From Mariprofundus sp. (GTDB lineage: Bacteria; Pseudomonadota; Zetaproteobacteria; Mariprofundales; Mariprofundaceae): 64,000 nucleotides of DNA. The notes below the pieces were generated by a model. It saw only the letters and a program-made list of their open reading frames with translations. It was not told the origin of the DNA and made no database searches. Both the position numbers and the translations under genes were made by a program. Below are positions 29,075-38,751 of the stretch, one piece after another (within the stretch, counting starts at the first letter, position 1; each line of letters opens with the position of its first letter). Where the stretch lies: NCBI GenBank assembly GCA_030951045.1, contig JAUZQJ010000021.1, positions 16,944-80,943 on the forward strand, given 5' to 3'.

Positions 29075-30646
29075 ATGAGTTCTATCCCCGCGACATCAAT
29101 TAAACAGGCACTAATTAGTGTGTCAGACAAAACCAACGTGGAAGCTTTTGCCAGAGCTCTGGTAGAGCGAGGTGTGAACATCTTATCAACCGGCGGTACT
29201 GCCAAGTTGTTGCGCGCTGCAGGTATTGAGTGCCGTGATGTGTCTGATTACACCGGCTTTCCTGAAATGATGGATGGTCGTGTGAAAACACTGAACCCTA
29301 AGGTGCATGGTGGTATCCTGGCGCGTCGTGATAATGATGGTGATCTGGCCTCCATGGCAGAGCATGGCATTGAGCAAATTGATCTGGTTTGTGTGAACTT
29401 GTATCCATTCCGCGAAGCTGTGGCCAAAGAAGGCTGCACTGTGGATGATGCGATTGAAAATATCGATATCGGTGGCCCTTGCATGGTGCGAGCCTCTGCC
29501 AAGAATCATAAGTTTGTAACGATTGTGGTTGACCCTGCTGATTATGATGTGGTTATTAATGCGATGGATACGAATGCTTTAAGTGAAGGTGTACGTCGTG
29601 CGCTGGCGACCAAAGCGTTTGCGCATACAGCAGCCTATGATGGTGCTATTGCCAATCATTTTTCAGCTCTGAATCCGGATGCTTCCAAACGTAAGTTCCC
29701 TGATATTTTCACGCGTCAGTTTATTAAGACACCTGACACATTGCGCTATGGTGAAAATCCGCATCAGGATGGTGCTTTTTACGCTGATATCGAAGATGAA
29801 GGTTTGTCATTGGCTGATTGTGAAGTATTACAGGGTAAAGCGATGTCTTACAATAATATCGCTGATGCTGATGCTGCCTTTGCACTGGTACGTGACTTGA
29901 ATGAAGAAGCTGTTGTGATCGTTAAGCATGCCAACCCATGTGGTGTGGCGATGGGTTGTGGCACGCAGGCCGAGATCTATGAGCGTGCACGTGCAGCTGA
30001 TTCAGTATCTGCTTTTGGTGGTATTGCAGCTTTTAATCGTGAACTCACAGCGGATACCGCGAAATTGATTGCACAAACGTTTATGGAAGTTGTGATTGCG
30101 CCCGGTTTCACAGATGAAGCACGTGCAGTATTGAAAGAACGCAAAAACCTGCGCCTGCTGTTTGCTCCGTCCATTGAGGCTGTTACCGGCGGTTTGGAAT
30201 TCAAACGTGTGAGTGGTGGTCTGTTAGTGCAGGAACGTGATGCACACATTCTTGATCGTGACGCTTGTACCGTGGTGACCAAGCGTGCGCCTACAGAAGC
30301 TGAATGGAATGATATGTTGTTTGCATGGTCTGTTGCCAAGCATGTGAAATCCAATGCTATTGTCTTTGTCAAAGAGGGTGTGACCTTAGGTGTTGGAGCG
30401 GGACAGATGAACCGCGTGAGCTCTACCCGTATCGCAGCACATCATGGTGGTGATTCCATTCAGGGGTCAGCTGTTGCATCGGATGCGTTTTTCCCTTTCC
30501 GTGATGGTGTCGATGCGTTGGCTGATGCAGGTGCAAAAGCAGTGATTCAGCCGGGTGGTTCGATCCGTGATGATGAAGTGATTGCAGCAGCCAATGAACA
30601 TGGTTTAGCGATGATTTTCACTGGTATTCGTCACTTTAAACATTGA
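29075..30646 (+). CDS. purH: Bifunctional AICAR formyltransferase/IMP cyclohydrolase
   Basis: It carries out the last two steps of IMP synthesis. The 523-residue protein has the N-terminal cyclohydrolase domain ([45 protein letters not shown]). The C-terminal transformylase has RYGENPHQ, the KHANPCG motif and the ending [30 protein letters not shown]. The ATG at 29075 has GGAGTGACCGA upstream; the longer frame is rejected. purD lies 10.5 kb downstream, separated by the hydrogenase-like operon, although purH and purD are adjacent in many bacteria. Confidence 0.97.
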   Translation: MSSIPATSIKQALISVSDKTNVEAFARALVERGVNILSTGGTAKLLRAAGIECRDVSDYTGFPEMMDGRVKTLNPKVHGGILARRDNDGDLASMAEHGIEQIDLVCVNLYPFREAVAKEGCTVDDAIENIDIGGPCMVRASAKNHKFVTIVVDPADYDVVINAMDTNALSEGVRRALATKAFAHTAAYDGAIANHFSALNPDASKRKFPDIFTRQFIKTPDTLRYGENPHQDGAFYADIEDEGLSLADCEVLQGKAMSYNNIADADAAFALVRDLNEEAVVIVKHANPCGVAMGCGTQAEIYERARAADSVSAFGGIAAFNRELTADTAKLIAQTFMEVVIAPGFTDEARAVLKERKNLRLLFAPSIEAVTGGLEFKRVSGGLLVQERDAHILDRDACTVVTKRAPTEAEWNDMLFAWSVAKHVKSNAIVFVKEGVTLGVGAGQMNRVSSTRIAAHHGGDSIQGSAVASDAFFPFRDGVDALADAGAKAVIQPGGSIRDDEVIAAANEHGLAMIFTGIRHFKH

Positions 30647-30704
30647 TGATTATTCAGTTTGATGACTTCGAAAAAAGCCATCATCCTGTTTGAACGATAA
30701 AAGG

Positions 30705-30860
30705 ATTTTAATATTTGATTCATTAGGGGCTCATGCGATGGCTGCATCGTTCGTGCTGTCCGGAGCGGATCTCCTCCTCCCTCCCTTTTGATTCCTTCGG
30801 GCAACTGTTTCTCCCTAGAGAACATATTTCAGGCTCCGGTTTATACCGGGGTCTTTTTTA
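30705..30860 (+). ncRNA. Candidate small RNA with anti-Shine-Dalgarno-like C-rich segment
   Basis: The purH-regulator spacer contains a run of potential hairpins (CGATG-GCTG-CATCG near 30737, TTCTC-CCTA-GAGAA near 30809). Between them is an unpaired stretch CTCCTCCTCCCTCCC at about 30770, and the segment ends in a strong intrinsic terminator. C-rich single-stranded segments of this kind are used by several bacterial sRNAs to block ribosome sites. A weak promoter-like TTGAAC lies near 30690. The alternative is simply the untranslated 3' end of the purH message. Confidence 0.35.
30831..30859 (+). terminator. Intrinsic terminator downstream of purH
   Basis: A 9-bp stem (core CCGG paired with CCGG, extended by GC, AT and wobble pairs, 6-base loop) is followed directly by six T residues. 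It ends either the purH transcript or the candidate small RNA upstream of it. Confidence 0.85.
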
Positions 30861-30921
30861 TGTGCCTGTTTTCCATGTTGCTGTCCCAAGTGTTCATAAT
30901 AGTTGACGATCGTTCGTTATA

Positions 30922-31482
30922 ATGAATACAATTCAAACCATGGTGAATGTGGCGGAACGTATAAAGTTGTTACGGAAAGAACAGGGTTTAAGTCTGCGGG
31001 CGTTGGCAGATGCTGCGGGTGTGAGTCCTGCAACATTGTCGCAAATTGAGTCAGGACAAGCATCACCTTCTGTTGCTACATTGGAAAAGTTGGCTGATGG
31101 ATTGGGTAGAACAGTCGCTGCCTTTTTTCTCGATAGAGTAGAAGACACCGATGTTGAGATTTTTGCGCTCGACGAACGTACCGCTGTACCGCTCAAGGGT
31201 GGCAGTAGCTTTGTACCGCTGACGGCACAACACCGGCCTGCCGGTTTTGAGCCCATGCTTGTGCATCTGGAACCGGCCGGGAAACTCGATGAATCGCTAT
31301 ACGGTATTAACAGTGCGCAGGTATTCGTCTGGGCGCGTCGGGGCCGTGCCGTGCTGGAACACAATGGCAGCGAGTACGAAGTGCATGAAACCCAGTCGGT
31401 TTATTATGATGCTCGCAAGCCGCACAACTGGAGCAATCCCTTTGAAGAATGCTGTGAACTGCTGATGGTACGCTCCCGGTGA
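30922..31482 (+). CDS. XRE-family regulator with C-terminal cupin sensor domain
   Basis: A 186-residue transcription factor. The N-terminal Cro/CI-type helix-turn-helix is at about residues 12-66 (RIKLLRKEQGLSLRALADAA, ATLSQIESGQASPSVATLEKLA). The small beta-barrel cupin (about 105-183) has VFVWARRGRAVLEHNG and YYDARKPHNWSNP. Such regulators usually sense a small molecule in the cupin. A TATAAT overlaps the annotated ATG, so translation may really begin at the ATG at 30940 or the GTG at 30943. Its stop overlaps the first antiporter gene (GTGA), so it probably controls its own operon. Confidence 0.88.
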   Translation: MNTIQTMVNVAERIKLLRKEQGLSLRALADAAGVSPATLSQIESGQASPSVATLEKLADGLGRTVAAFFLDRVEDTDVEIFALDERTAVPLKGGSSFVPLTAQHRPAGFEPMLVHLEPAGKLDESLYGINSAQVFVWARRGRAVLEHNGSEYEVHETQSVYYDARKPHNWSNPFEECCELLMVRSR

Positions 31483-33620
31483 GTAGTATGCTGTCGCTCA
31501 ATGCGGCACTGGCTGCATGTATGGTATGCACATTGGCAACCCTTATCCCTGCATTCTGCTCCAGAAACGGACTGCAGCGCAGTCTGCTTTGCCTGCTGTT
31601 GGCTGTTACAGGGTTGCTCGCCTGTATAGCTGGTCTTGCTGGCCTGCTTGTCGGCGGCGGCGATCTCACTCTGCCCCTAGGACTGCCGTGGCTACCCATG
31701 CATTTGCGCATCGATGCATTGTCATCATTCTTCCTGTTACTCATCGGTTCACTACTACTGTCGGTCGCTATTTACTCTCAGGGCTATCTGCGCGGGATGG
31801 CACATATCGCGTCGCTGACAGTATTTATGCCGCTGTTCGTGCTCGGCATGCTTGGCGTGGTGCTCTCAGATGATGCATTCACGTTTATGCTGTTCTGGGA
31901 AATTATGAGTGTGTCCTCTTACTTCCTTGTGACCTTCGAACATCAGCATGTTGAAAACCGTAAAGCCGGCTATATTTATCTGCTGATGGCACATCTGGCT
32001 GGGCTGCTGATTCTCGGTAGTTTTGCGACCCTTTATGCTGCCAGCGGGTCATTCGAATTTGCTGCTATGCGTGAAGCGGTTATCTCACCACTATGGGCTG
32101 CGATTGCCTTTTTACTGGCTGGTGTTGGCTTTGGCACCAAGGCTGGTATGGTGCCTATGCACGGCTGGCTGCCGGAGGCGCATCCGGTAGCGCCAAGCAA
32201 TGTATCGGCGCTGATGAGTGGTATCATGCTTAAGGTCGCTATCTTCGGTTTTCTCCGCGTGGTCTGGGATTTGATGGGGCCGGGCGACTTCCAGTGGTGG
32301 TGGGGAATGCTGGTACTAGCTGCAGGCTCCGGCTCGGCAGTGACGGGCGTATTGCTGGCTCTGCAACAGAATGATCTGAAGCGGTTGCTGGCTTATTCTT
32401 CGATTGAAAACATAGGCATTATCCTGATTGGTCTGGGGCTGGGGATGTTGTTGGCACGCTTCGAATACCCGATGTTGTCTGCGCTGGCGTTAATCGGTGC
32501 CCTCTATCACGCCATCAATCATGCGCTGTTCAAGGGTCTGCTGTTCATGGGTGCTGGCGCAGTTCTGCACAGCACAGGCACGAGAAATATGGAGGTCATG
32601 GGCGGACTGATTCATCGTATGCCATGGACTGCTGCTCTATTTTTGGTGGCCTGTATTGCTATTGCCGGTCTGCCGCCGTTCAACGGTTTTGTCTCCGAAT
32701 GGCTTATTTTTCAATCAGCACTGATGGCGCCGCAACTCGGTGGCACCATGCTCTCCACCATGATTCCGTTTTCCGCCGCCATGTTGGCGCTGGCCGGCGC
32801 ACTGGCAGCAGCCTGTTTCGTCAAAGCCTTCGGTGTGGTGTTTCTCGGTCGTAGCCGCAGCGAAGCAGCAAGCCATGCTCATGAGGTGGATCACTGGATG
32901 AAACTGGGTATGGCTATTCCGGCACTGCTCTGTCTGCTGTTCGGCTTGTCTCCGGTGCTGGTCATTCCTGTATTGGATGCCATTCCCCAATTGCTGTTGC
33001 ATACCTCGATATCCGATTCAGTGCATGCACACGGCTGGCTATGGCTGACACCGGTTGATACCGGCCGCGCCTCGTACTCTGCCCCGATCATATTGGCCGG
33101 TATGCTGGTACTCGGAGGAGTGACGTTCTGGTTGCTGCATCCCAAAGGCAGAACCATACGCCGGAGTAAAATGTGGAGTTGCGGCAATCCGCACCTGAAT
33201 GCTCGCATGCAGTACAATGCCACCGCCTTCTCGCAGCCCTTGCGGCGTATATTTTCAGGCGTCTATCAGCCCGAAGAAAAGACCCATATCGCCAGACCAT
33301 TCCATACACTGCTGACACAGCAGGTTCGTTATATCGTGCATATTCAGGATCTGATGGTGCAGAGGCTGTATCAGCCGGTAGCTGATTATGTGTTATCGCT
33401 GGCAAAACGACTGGATCGCCTGCACCAGCAGGATATCCGTGCCTATCTGGCCTATACCTTTTATACCATTCTATTTCTGTTGGCGCTGTTATCTATCAAA
33501 CAGTCTATTGCCGCTTACCATTTTTGGCCCTTGATGCAGGGCAAGGCCTTAAGCACACAGATACTTGCTGGGCAGCCTCGTCTGCCTGTAGCAGGCTTGG
33601 TTACAGGGGTGGCAGTATGA
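31479..33620 (+). CDS. HyfB-like proton-translocating membrane subunit, first copy
   Basis: A 713-residue polytopic protein of the complex I/Mrp antiporter superfamily, nearest to hydrogenase-4 subunit B. It has about 14-16 membrane helices with the conserved glutamate in LFWEIMSVSSYF. Helix-8-type lysine is in GTKAGMVPMHGWLPEAHP, and another lysine is in DLKRLLAYSSIENIG. The HyfB-type C-terminal block RTIRRSKMWSCGNPHLNARM is present. It is very similar to the next gene but has about 40 extra C-terminal residues. GTG start overlaps the regulator's stop; an ATG at 31488 is also possible. Confidence 0.9.
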   Translation: MSSMLSLNAALAACMVCTLATLIPAFCSRNGLQRSLLCLLLAVTGLLACIAGLAGLLVGGGDLTLPLGLPWLPMHLRIDALSSFFLLLIGSLLLSVAIYSQGYLRGMAHIASLTVFMPLFVLGMLGVVLSDDAFTFMLFWEIMSVSSYFLVTFEHQHVENRKAGYIYLLMAHLAGLLILGSFATLYAASGSFEFAAMREAVISPLWAAIAFLLAGVGFGTKAGMVPMHGWLPEAHPVAPSNVSALMSGIMLKVAIFGFLRVVWDLMGPGDFQWWWGMLVLAAGSGSAVTGVLLALQQNDLKRLLAYSSIENIGIILIGLGLGMLLARFEYPMLSALALIGALYHAINHALFKGLLFMGAGAVLHSTGTRNMEVMGGLIHRMPWTAALFLVACIAIAGLPPFNGFVSEWLIFQSALMAPQLGGTMLSTMIPFSAAMLALAGALAAACFVKAFGVVFLGRSRSEAASHAHEVDHWMKLGMAIPALLCLLFGLSPVLVIPVLDAIPQLLLHTSISDSVHAHGWLWLTPVDTGRASYSAPIILAGMLVLGGVTFWLLHPKGRTIRRSKMWSCGNPHLNARMQYNATAFSQPLRRIFSGVYQPEEKTHIARPFHTLLTQQVRYIVHIQDLMVQRLYQPVADYVLSLAKRLDRLHQQDIRAYLAYTFYTILFLLALLSIKQSIAAYHFWPLMQGKALSTQILAGQPRLPVAGLVTGVAV

Positions 33621-33642
33621 TGATCAGCAAGGAGAGCATGCA

Positions 33643-35655
33643 ATGAACACCGCTATTATCCTCGCACTGGCTTCATGCAGTATGGCTCTGGTTGCAGCAC
33701 TGGCACCACTGTTTTTACGGCAACCGGTTGCCCAGCGTACAGGCTTGAGCCTGTTGCTCGCGGCCTCTGGCTTGCTGGCCATGATCGCTGGCATCTGCGG
33801 ACTGATACTGGGCGGTGACGCACTAATTTTGCCATTGGGACTGCCCTGGATGCCCATGCATGTGCGTCTGGATGCGCTCGGTTCTTTCTTCTGTCTGGTC
33901 ATTGGCTCACTGCTGTTACCCGTTGCGATCTATTCACAGGGTTACTTGCGTGACGAAACGCGTTTAACATCACTGGCTATTTTCATGCCTTTGTTTGTTC
34001 TGGGCATGTTGGGTGTTGTGCTCTCCGATGATGCGTTCACGTTCATGTTATTCTGGGAACTAATGAGCGTATCATCCTACTTTCTCGTGACATTCAAGCA
34101 TGAAAACCTGGAAAATAGAAAAGCCGGCTTTATCTATTTGCTGATGGCGCATATGGCTGGATTGTTGATTCTCGGTAGTTTCGCCGTGCTCTACGCAGCG
34201 GCCGGATCATTTGAATTTAGCGCCATGCGTGACGCAACCATTTCACCGTTTTGGGCTTCGGCAGCATTTCTGCTGGCTGGCTTCGGCTTTGGTACCAAGG
34301 CCGGTGTCGTACCATTGCACGGTTGGCTACCGGAGGCCCATCCGGTAGCGCCAAGCAATGTGTCGGCACTGATGAGCGGCATTATGCTCAAGGTAGCCAT
34401 CTTTGGTTTTATCCGTGTCTGTTGGGATTTGATGGGGACAGGGGATTTTCAGTGGTGGTGGGGTGCACTGGTGCTGGCTGCAGGCTCTTCATCAGCCATC
34501 ACCGGCGTATTGATGGCTCTACAACAGCATGATCTGAAACGTTTACTGGCCTACCATTCGATAGAAAACATCGGCATTATTCTGATTGGTCTTGGACTTA
34601 GCATGCTGCTGGCCCATTTTGGGCACCCGATGTTGGCTGCGCTGGGGCTGGTTGCAGCGCTGTATCACACGATCAATCATGCCCTGTTCAAAGGCCTATT
34701 GTTTATGGGGGCCGGTGCCGTGTTGCATAGTACGGGCACACGCGACATGGAATCAATGGGTGGACTTATTCATCGTATGCCATGGACAGCGGCCCTGTTT
34801 CTGGTGGCGTGTTTGTCGATATCGGCATTGCCCCCATTCAATGGTTTTGTTTCCGAATGGCTGACTTTTCAGACAGCTCTGATGGCGCCACAGATGGGTG
34901 GTGCACTGCTCACCGCCATTGTTCCTTTCTCGGCAGCTATGTTGGCCCTGGCCGGGGCTCTTGCTGCTACCTGTTTTGTGAAGGTGTTTGGCGTCGTGTT
35001 TCTCGGGCATGCGCGCAGTGAAGTGGCTGCATCAGCCCATGAAGTCGATAACTGGATGAAAGTGGGCATGGCGATTCCGGCGGTGTTCTGTTTGTTGCTG
35101 GGCTTGTTGCCGGTGCTGTTTATTCCGTTAGTGGATCGCGTGCCGCAATTGCTGCTGCATGCTTCACTGGCAGATTCTATCCATGCACATGGCTGGTTAT
35201 GGCTGACGCCGATTGATGTTGCACACAGTTCCTACTCTGCACCCATTGTTCTGATTGGTATGCTGGTTCTTGGCGGACTGGCTTTCTGGTTACTGCACCC
35301 CAAAGGTAGAACTATACGCCGCAGTGTTATGTGGAGTTGCGGTAACCCGCATGTGAATGCGCGCATGCAGTATAATGCAACCAGTTTTTCACAACCACTG
35401 CGCCGCATTTTTGCCGGTATTTATCGCCCTGAAGAAGAGCTGCGTATCGAGCGCAGTCGTCATAAGCTGCTCGCCGATAGTGTACATTATGCGGTGCATG
35501 TCGGCGATATGGCAGTGCAATATCTTTATCAACCTATTGGTAAGCTGACGTTATATGTCGCAAAATTGCTCCAGCATGAGCATCAACGCGGCATTCACGC
35601 TTATCTGGCTTACACATTTATTACGATCCTGTTTTTGTTGGCGGTGTATATATGA
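33643..35655 (+). CDS. HyfB-like proton-translocating membrane subunit, second copy
   Basis: A 670-residue paralogue of the preceding protein, identical at most positions over the membrane core, with the same key residues (Glu in LFWELMSVSSYF, Lys in GTKAGVVPLHGWLPEAHP, Lys in DLKRLLAYHSIENIG). It lacks the C-terminal extension of the first copy. Many synonymous codons differ between the two genes, so the duplication is not very recent. It may take the place of HyfD, the second antiporter-like subunit of hydrogenase-4. AAGGAGA lies upstream of the ATG, and the stop overlaps the next gene by 4 bases. Confidence 0.9.
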   Translation: MNTAIILALASCSMALVAALAPLFLRQPVAQRTGLSLLLAASGLLAMIAGICGLILGGDALILPLGLPWMPMHVRLDALGSFFCLVIGSLLLPVAIYSQGYLRDETRLTSLAIFMPLFVLGMLGVVLSDDAFTFMLFWELMSVSSYFLVTFKHENLENRKAGFIYLLMAHMAGLLILGSFAVLYAAAGSFEFSAMRDATISPFWASAAFLLAGFGFGTKAGVVPLHGWLPEAHPVAPSNVSALMSGIMLKVAIFGFIRVCWDLMGTGDFQWWWGALVLAAGSSSAITGVLMALQQHDLKRLLAYHSIENIGIILIGLGLSMLLAHFGHPMLAALGLVAALYHTINHALFKGLLFMGAGAVLHSTGTRDMESMGGLIHRMPWTAALFLVACLSISALPPFNGFVSEWLTFQTALMAPQMGGALLTAIVPFSAAMLALAGALAATCFVKVFGVVFLGHARSEVAASAHEVDNWMKVGMAIPAVFCLLLGLLPVLFIPLVDRVPQLLLHASLADSIHAHGWLWLTPIDVAHSSYSAPIVLIGMLVLGGLAFWLLHPKGRTIRRSVMWSCGNPHVNARMQYNATSFSQPLRRIFAGIYRPEEELRIERSRHKLLADSVHYAVHVGDMAVQYLYQPIGKLTLYVAKLLQHEHQRGIHAYLAYTFITILFLLAVYI

Positions 35656-36599
35656 GTTCGGCTTCTGTTCAAATCATACAAGCAGTGATGTTACTGCTAT
35701 TTGCTCCCTTGGCGGCCGGCTTCATTTCGACCTGCAAGGCTCGCCTGCAAAACCGTAGAGGAGCAGGGGTGCTGCAACCCTGGCGCAACCTGCGCAAGCT
35801 GTTCAAAAAGGAAGTGGTGATGGCGCACCACGCATCATGGGTCTTCCGTTTTACTCCCTATATTGTATTCACTGCCACGCTCATGGCCGCCAGTGTGGTA
35901 CCGGCTCTGCTGGTGGATACTCCCTTGTCGCTGACAGCCGATGTGATTGCGCTGGTGGCACTGTTGGCACTGGCTCGTTTTTTTCTGGCCTTGGCAGGCA
36001 TGGATATCGGCACGGCCTTCGGTGGCATGGGTGCAAGCCGTGAAATGACATTCTCGGCCTTGGCTGAACCGGCCATGCTAATGAGTATATTTGTGCTATC
36101 GTTATCTGCACACAGCACCAATTTGACGACCATGATCACCCATACTCTTAACTCACCATTTGCCCTGCATCCATCGCTGGCCTTCGCCATGGTCGCCATG
36201 GTGATGATAGCAGTGGCAGAAAATGGCCGTATTCCGATTGATAACCCGACTACGCATCTGGAACTGACCATGATCCATGAAGCGATGATTCTTGAATATT
36301 CCGGCCGACATCTGGCGTTGCTGGAGTGGGCAGCGATGGTGAAACTACTACTTTTTTCTACTCTGATTGTGGATTTGTTCATGCCGTGGGGCATGACAGC
36401 ACAGGCAGATTTGACCGGGGTGGCAATCGCACTGGGGCTGTGGATGGTGAAAGTGGCGGGACTGCTGTTTGTCTTGGCGGTGTTTGAAACGAGTATGGCC
36501 AAGCTACGCTTGTTTGAAGTGCCTGAATATTTGAGCGGCGCTTTTGTTATCTCATTTCTGGGTTTGCTCTCCTATTATATGCTGGAGGTAGGCGCATGA
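35652..36599 (+). CDS. HyfC/NuoH-like membrane subunit
   Basis: A 315-residue protein with about eight membrane helices. In complex I the NuoH subunit links the peripheral arm to the proton channels. The family hallmarks here are the cytoplasmic loop with WRNLRKLFKKE and the acidic loop ENGRIPIDNPTTHLELTMIH, whose glutamates lie near the quinone or substrate cavity, plus EYSGRHLALLEW. The start overlaps the upstream HyfB-like gene and the end overlaps the HyfE-like gene (ATGA junctions), showing strict coupling. Confidence 0.92.
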   Translation: MSSASVQIIQAVMLLLFAPLAAGFISTCKARLQNRRGAGVLQPWRNLRKLFKKEVVMAHHASWVFRFTPYIVFTATLMAASVVPALLVDTPLSLTADVIALVALLALARFFLALAGMDIGTAFGGMGASREMTFSALAEPAMLMSIFVLSLSAHSTNLTTMITHTLNSPFALHPSLAFAMVAMVMIAVAENGRIPIDNPTTHLELTMIHEAMILEYSGRHLALLEWAAMVKLLLFSTLIVDLFMPWGMTAQADLTGVAIALGLWMVKVAGLLFVLAVFETSMAKLRLFEVPEYLSGAFVISFLGLLSYYMLEVGA

Positions 36600-37273
36600 G
36601 TGCTACTCTCATTCAGCAATTGGTTGATGGCTTTGCAGCCCTGATGTTACTCACATCCTTTGCCCTGCTTGCTCAGCACCGCATGCTATCCGTACTACAC
36701 TGGTTCGCTGGTCAGGGGCTATTGCTGGCGGCTACTGCCGCTATCGTTGCTTACGGCACCGACAATGAGGAGCTGTATATTTCAGCCCTCATGGCTCTGT
36801 TGCTCAAGGGTATGCTCCTGCCCTGGTTGCTGAGGCGAGTCATTCGCCAGTTGCATGTACACCGGGAAGTTGAACCGCTGATGAACAGCTCTATGACCAT
36901 GCTGGTGGCGCTTGGCGTTACCCTGTTTTCATTCCATATTATTCAGCCGATTGAAAAAACATCGCTACTGATGACGCGAGATTCGATGGCGATTGCTACT
37001 GCCTGTGTGCTGCTCGGTATGCTGATGATGATTACACGTAAAAAAGCTATTACTCAGGTGATTGGTTTTCTGGCGGTGGAAAACGCACTGTTTTTTGCTG
37101 CTATCGGAGCCACCAATGGCATGCCACTGGTGGTGGAAATCGGTATCGCCTTTGATGTGCTGATTGCCGCGCTGATTTTCGGACTGTTCTTTTTCCAGAT
37201 ACGCACCACCTTTGACTCCCTCGAAGTGGATACGATGAATGCACACCTGATCCACAAGGATGATGACGAATGA
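36596..37273 (+). CDS. HyfE-like membrane subunit
   Basis: A 225-residue protein with about six or seven membrane helices, resembling hydrogenase-4 component E. This compares with a fusion of NuoJ/NuoK-like elements. Recognisable segments are LLKGMLLPWLLRRVIRQL, ALGVTLFSFHI and the NuoK-like FLAVENALFFAAIGATNGMP. The last matches the conserved membrane glutamate of NuoK, part of the proton path. It overlaps both neighbours by four bases. Confidence 0.88.
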   Translation: MSATLIQQLVDGFAALMLLTSFALLAQHRMLSVLHWFAGQGLLLAATAAIVAYGTDNEELYISALMALLLKGMLLPWLLRRVIRQLHVHREVEPLMNSSMTMLVALGVTLFSFHIIQPIEKTSLLMTRDSMAIATACVLLGMLMMITRKKAITQVIGFLAVENALFFAAIGATNGMPLVVEIGIAFDVLIAALIFGLFFFQIRTTFDSLEVDTMNAHLIHKDDDE

Positions 37274-38751
37274 ATCTGTTTCTCGCCACTTTGCTCTCTC
37301 CGCTGTTGGGCGGTCTGCTGCTGGCACTGATCAACAACCCTCGCCTGGCCGCCCGACTCAATGTTGCGACAGGCATATCCACCTTTATATTTAGTGTTCT
37401 GCTGGCGCTGGAAGTGCTCGGTGTAAAATCGGTGGATGCCATGGATGGTTGGTTTCATCTGGATGCCTATAATGTATTTTTGGTGGTGCTTACCGCCTTT
37501 GTTGGCATGACCACTACCATCTTTTCCGGCCCTTACATGCGGCATGAGCTGGAAAACGGACGGGTCAATGAGAGGCGTTTACGTCTGTATCACAGTATGT
37601 TTCAACTGTTCCAGTTCGGTATGCTGCTCGGATTTACCACCAATAATATCGGCGTGCTGTGGGTGTCGCTGGAGCTGGCTACGCTGGCGACCGTATTGCT
37701 GGTATCTCTGTACCGTACGCCAGCATCGATTGCTGCGGCATGGAAGTACTTTATCCTGTGTGGCATGGGCATCGCCCTGGCCCTGTTCGGCACTGTGCTG
37801 GTGTTTTTCACGTCATCGGCGGTGCTGGGACATGGCAATGAAGCATTGAATTGGACGGCTTTATACGCTCATGCTGCCCAGCTGGATCCGGCCGTGATGA
37901 GTATTGCGTTTTGTTTTTTGATGGTGGGTTACGGTACCAAAGTGGGTTTAGCGCCCATGCATGCGTGGCTGCCGGATGCGCACGGTGAAGGCCCAACACC
38001 GGTGTCGGCTGTACTCTCAGGCCTGTTGCTGAATCTTGCCTTGTATGCGCTGGTGCGCTGTAAAATGCTGGTGGATGGCTCAACCGGTACAGAAATGGCG
38101 GGGCATATCATGATGGGCTTCGGTCTGTTATCACTGGCAGTCTCTGCTCTGTCCCTGCATAAACAGCGGGATATCAAGCGTATGTTTTCCTTCTCATCTA
38201 TTGAACATATGGCGTTAATGACCTTTGCCTTCGGTATCGGCACCTCTTTGGCGACCTTTGCTGCTTTACTGCATATGACCGTGCATTCATTGGTGAAATC
38301 GGCTATTTTCTTTACCGTAGGCCATGCAGCACAGGCAATGGGTACGCAGAAGATGTCCGAAATTCGCGGCCTGATTCGTCATCACCCCGGCATCGGCTGG
38401 GGTCTGTTGGTCGGCGTGGCCGCCATTGCAGGCTTTCCGCCGTTTGGTGTGTTTACCAGTGAATTTCTGATCTTTACTGCCGCACTCGAATCTTACCCGT
38501 GGACAACAGTACCATTGTTGCTGGGGCTGCTGGTGGCTATGGCTGGTCTGTTCCGCTTTGTACAACCGATGGTCTATGGTGAAGCGCCGGACTATGCCAA
38601 ACATGTGCATGTGAATATGACACCGGTCTATATTCATCTGTCGCTGGCGCTATTATTGGGTTTGGCTATTCCGGGCTTTCTGGCTGATTGGTATCATCAG
38701 GCTGCGGCGTTGATTACGATGGTCACACCAAGCGTAGGAGGCAACGCATGA
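37270..38751 (+). CDS. HyfF-like proton-translocating membrane subunit
   Basis: A 493-residue antiporter-like protein nearest to hydrogenase-4 component F and complex I NuoN/M. It has the conserved glutamate in LWVSLELATLATVLL, lysine in GTKVGLAPMHAWLPDAHGEGP, and DIKRMFSFSSIEHM. It is the third antiporter-type subunit of this operon, so the assembled complex could have three proton channels besides the NuoH-like one. It overlaps the HyfE-like and large-subunit genes by four bases each. Confidence 0.91.
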   Translation: MNLFLATLLSPLLGGLLLALINNPRLAARLNVATGISTFIFSVLLALEVLGVKSVDAMDGWFHLDAYNVFLVVLTAFVGMTTTIFSGPYMRHELENGRVNERRLRLYHSMFQLFQFGMLLGFTTNNIGVLWVSLELATLATVLLVSLYRTPASIAAAWKYFILCGMGIALALFGTVLVFFTSSAVLGHGNEALNWTALYAHAAQLDPAVMSIAFCFLMVGYGTKVGLAPMHAWLPDAHGEGPTPVSAVLSGLLLNLALYALVRCKMLVDGSTGTEMAGHIMMGFGLLSLAVSALSLHKQRDIKRMFSFSSIEHMALMTFAFGIGTSLATFAALLHMTVHSLVKSAIFFTVGHAAQAMGTQKMSEIRGLIRHHPGIGWGLLVGVAAIAGFPPFGVFTSEFLIFTAALESYPWTTVPLLLGLLVAMAGLFRFVQPMVYGEAPDYAKHVHVNMTPVYIHLSLALLLGLAIPGFLADWYHQAAALITMVTPSVGGNA

